Assembly: GCA_036733345.1 (NCBI GenBank)
Contig: DAINAR010000011.1
Coordinates: forward strand, 9,957 to 73,956
Source: JAFGMQ01 sp036733345
GTDB taxonomy: Bacteria; Desulfobacterota; DSM-4660; Desulfatiglandales; Desulfatiglandaceae
Length of the DNA: 64,000 nt
Direction of reading: 5' to 3'
Shown one piece after another: positions 63,847 to 64,000 of the stretch. Every line of letters starts with the position of its first letter. The first letter of the stretch is position 1. A program made the position numbers and the translations under genes. Under the pieces are notes generated by a model that was not told where the DNA came from, made no database searches, and saw nothing but the letters and a program-made list of their open reading frames with translations.

Positions 63847-64000
63847 ATGCGCTTCAAAGAAACACTCGACCAGTTGGAGGAGAGACGCAAAAGATTTCTC
63901 CAGATGGGCGGACCTGAAAAGGTAAAAAGGCAGCATGACAGGGGGTGGCTTACTGCCAGGGAGCGCATTGAAAAGCTTCTGGATCCAGGTTCTTTCATGG
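63847..64000 (+). CDS. Acyl-CoA carboxylase carboxyltransferase subunit (5' end only)
   Basis: The first 51 residues (KETLDQLEERRKRFLQMGG, KVKRQHDRGWLTARERIEKLLDPGSFM) match the N-terminus of propionyl-CoA or methylcrotonyl-CoA carboxylase beta subunits and of MmdA-type decarboxylases. The gene runs off the right edge. Its place after the importer and acyl-CoA synthetase suggests the next step in use of the imported acid. Confidence 0.85.
   Translation, partial: MRFKETLDQLEERRKRFLQMGGPEKVKRQHDRGWLTARERIEKLLDPGSFM

Overview
The window looks like a chromosome segment of a strictly anaerobic Desulfobacterota (deltaproteobacterial) heterotroph, probably a sulfate-reducing or syntrophic relative. 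This is inferred from gene content: a tungsten-type aldehyde ferredoxin oxidoreductase operon, a HycF-like ferredoxin, a non-pyrrolysine MttB/MtgA/MtgC-type corrinoid methyltransferase operon, an acyl-CoA synthetase embedded in a branched-chain-type ABC importer, several sigma-54 activators, and the AT-leaning base composition. No ribosomal RNA is present, so the taxon cannot be fixed from the window.

Layout. 1-3.1 kb: the tail of a hydrogenase-type ferredoxin, then a leftward pair made of a radical SAM protein with a B12-binding-like N-terminus and an unknown partner. 3.1-7.9 kb: an aldehyde oxidoreductase operon (zinc ribbon, AOR, four-cluster ferredoxin) behind a leader of about 300 nt with three GTTC/GAAC palindromes, facing a MoaD/ThiS-like carrier and its MoeB/ThiF-like activator. 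8-14.5 kb: a YopX-like protein, an orphan EutA, MobB with an extra Fe-S domain, an HtrA protease and a radical SAM enzyme. 14.7-18.2 kb: a non-autonomous inverted-repeat element, a histidine kinase/NtrC-type regulator pair and, just downstream, a predicted sigma-54-dependent small RNA. 18.2-31 kb: housekeeping genes (tex, patB, ogt, mltF, folD, thiD and others), a tRNA-Pro carrying a tiny GIY-YIG unit between direct repeats of the tRNA 3' end, and two decayed or frameshifted genes.

31.3-38.2 kb: a leftward seven-gene unit joining a Lol/MacB-like ABC transporter, a LolA-like protein, an outer-membrane barrel and a LytS/LytTR two-component system. 38.2-39.0 kb: a cluster of short palindromes. 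39-45.3 kb: AmrA, endonuclease III, exonuclease III, MetG, RicT-like protein and the DNA polymerase III delta' subunit. 45.6-53.4 kb: a MarR regulator and a C1 operon with a corrinoid activator, two MttB-family methyltransferases, a methyl-THF methyltransferase, a corrinoid protein and an asparagine-synthetase-like ligase that has lost its glutaminase cysteine. 53.5-64 kb: a small YajD-like gene missed by simple ORF cutoffs, a membrane-bound PAS sigma-54 activator with a 20-bp palindrome at its 3' end, and a catabolic operon (ABM protein, livFG, acyl-CoA synthetase, livHM, binding protein, start of an acyl-CoA carboxylase).

How the parts fit: the AOR, MoaD, MoeB and MobB genes serve tungsto/molybdopterin chemistry. 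The corrinoid operon would feed methyl groups into the tetrahydrofolate pool that FolD also serves. The liv/acyl-CoA synthetase/carboxylase genes would import and activate an organic acid. The strongest candidates for undescribed biology are the sigma-54-driven anti-Shine-Dalgarno RNA (17.9-18.2 kb), the tRNA-Pro/GIY-YIG unit (26.6-27.1 kb), the glutaminase-dead ligase in the corrinoid operon, and the palindrome-bearing AOR leader.
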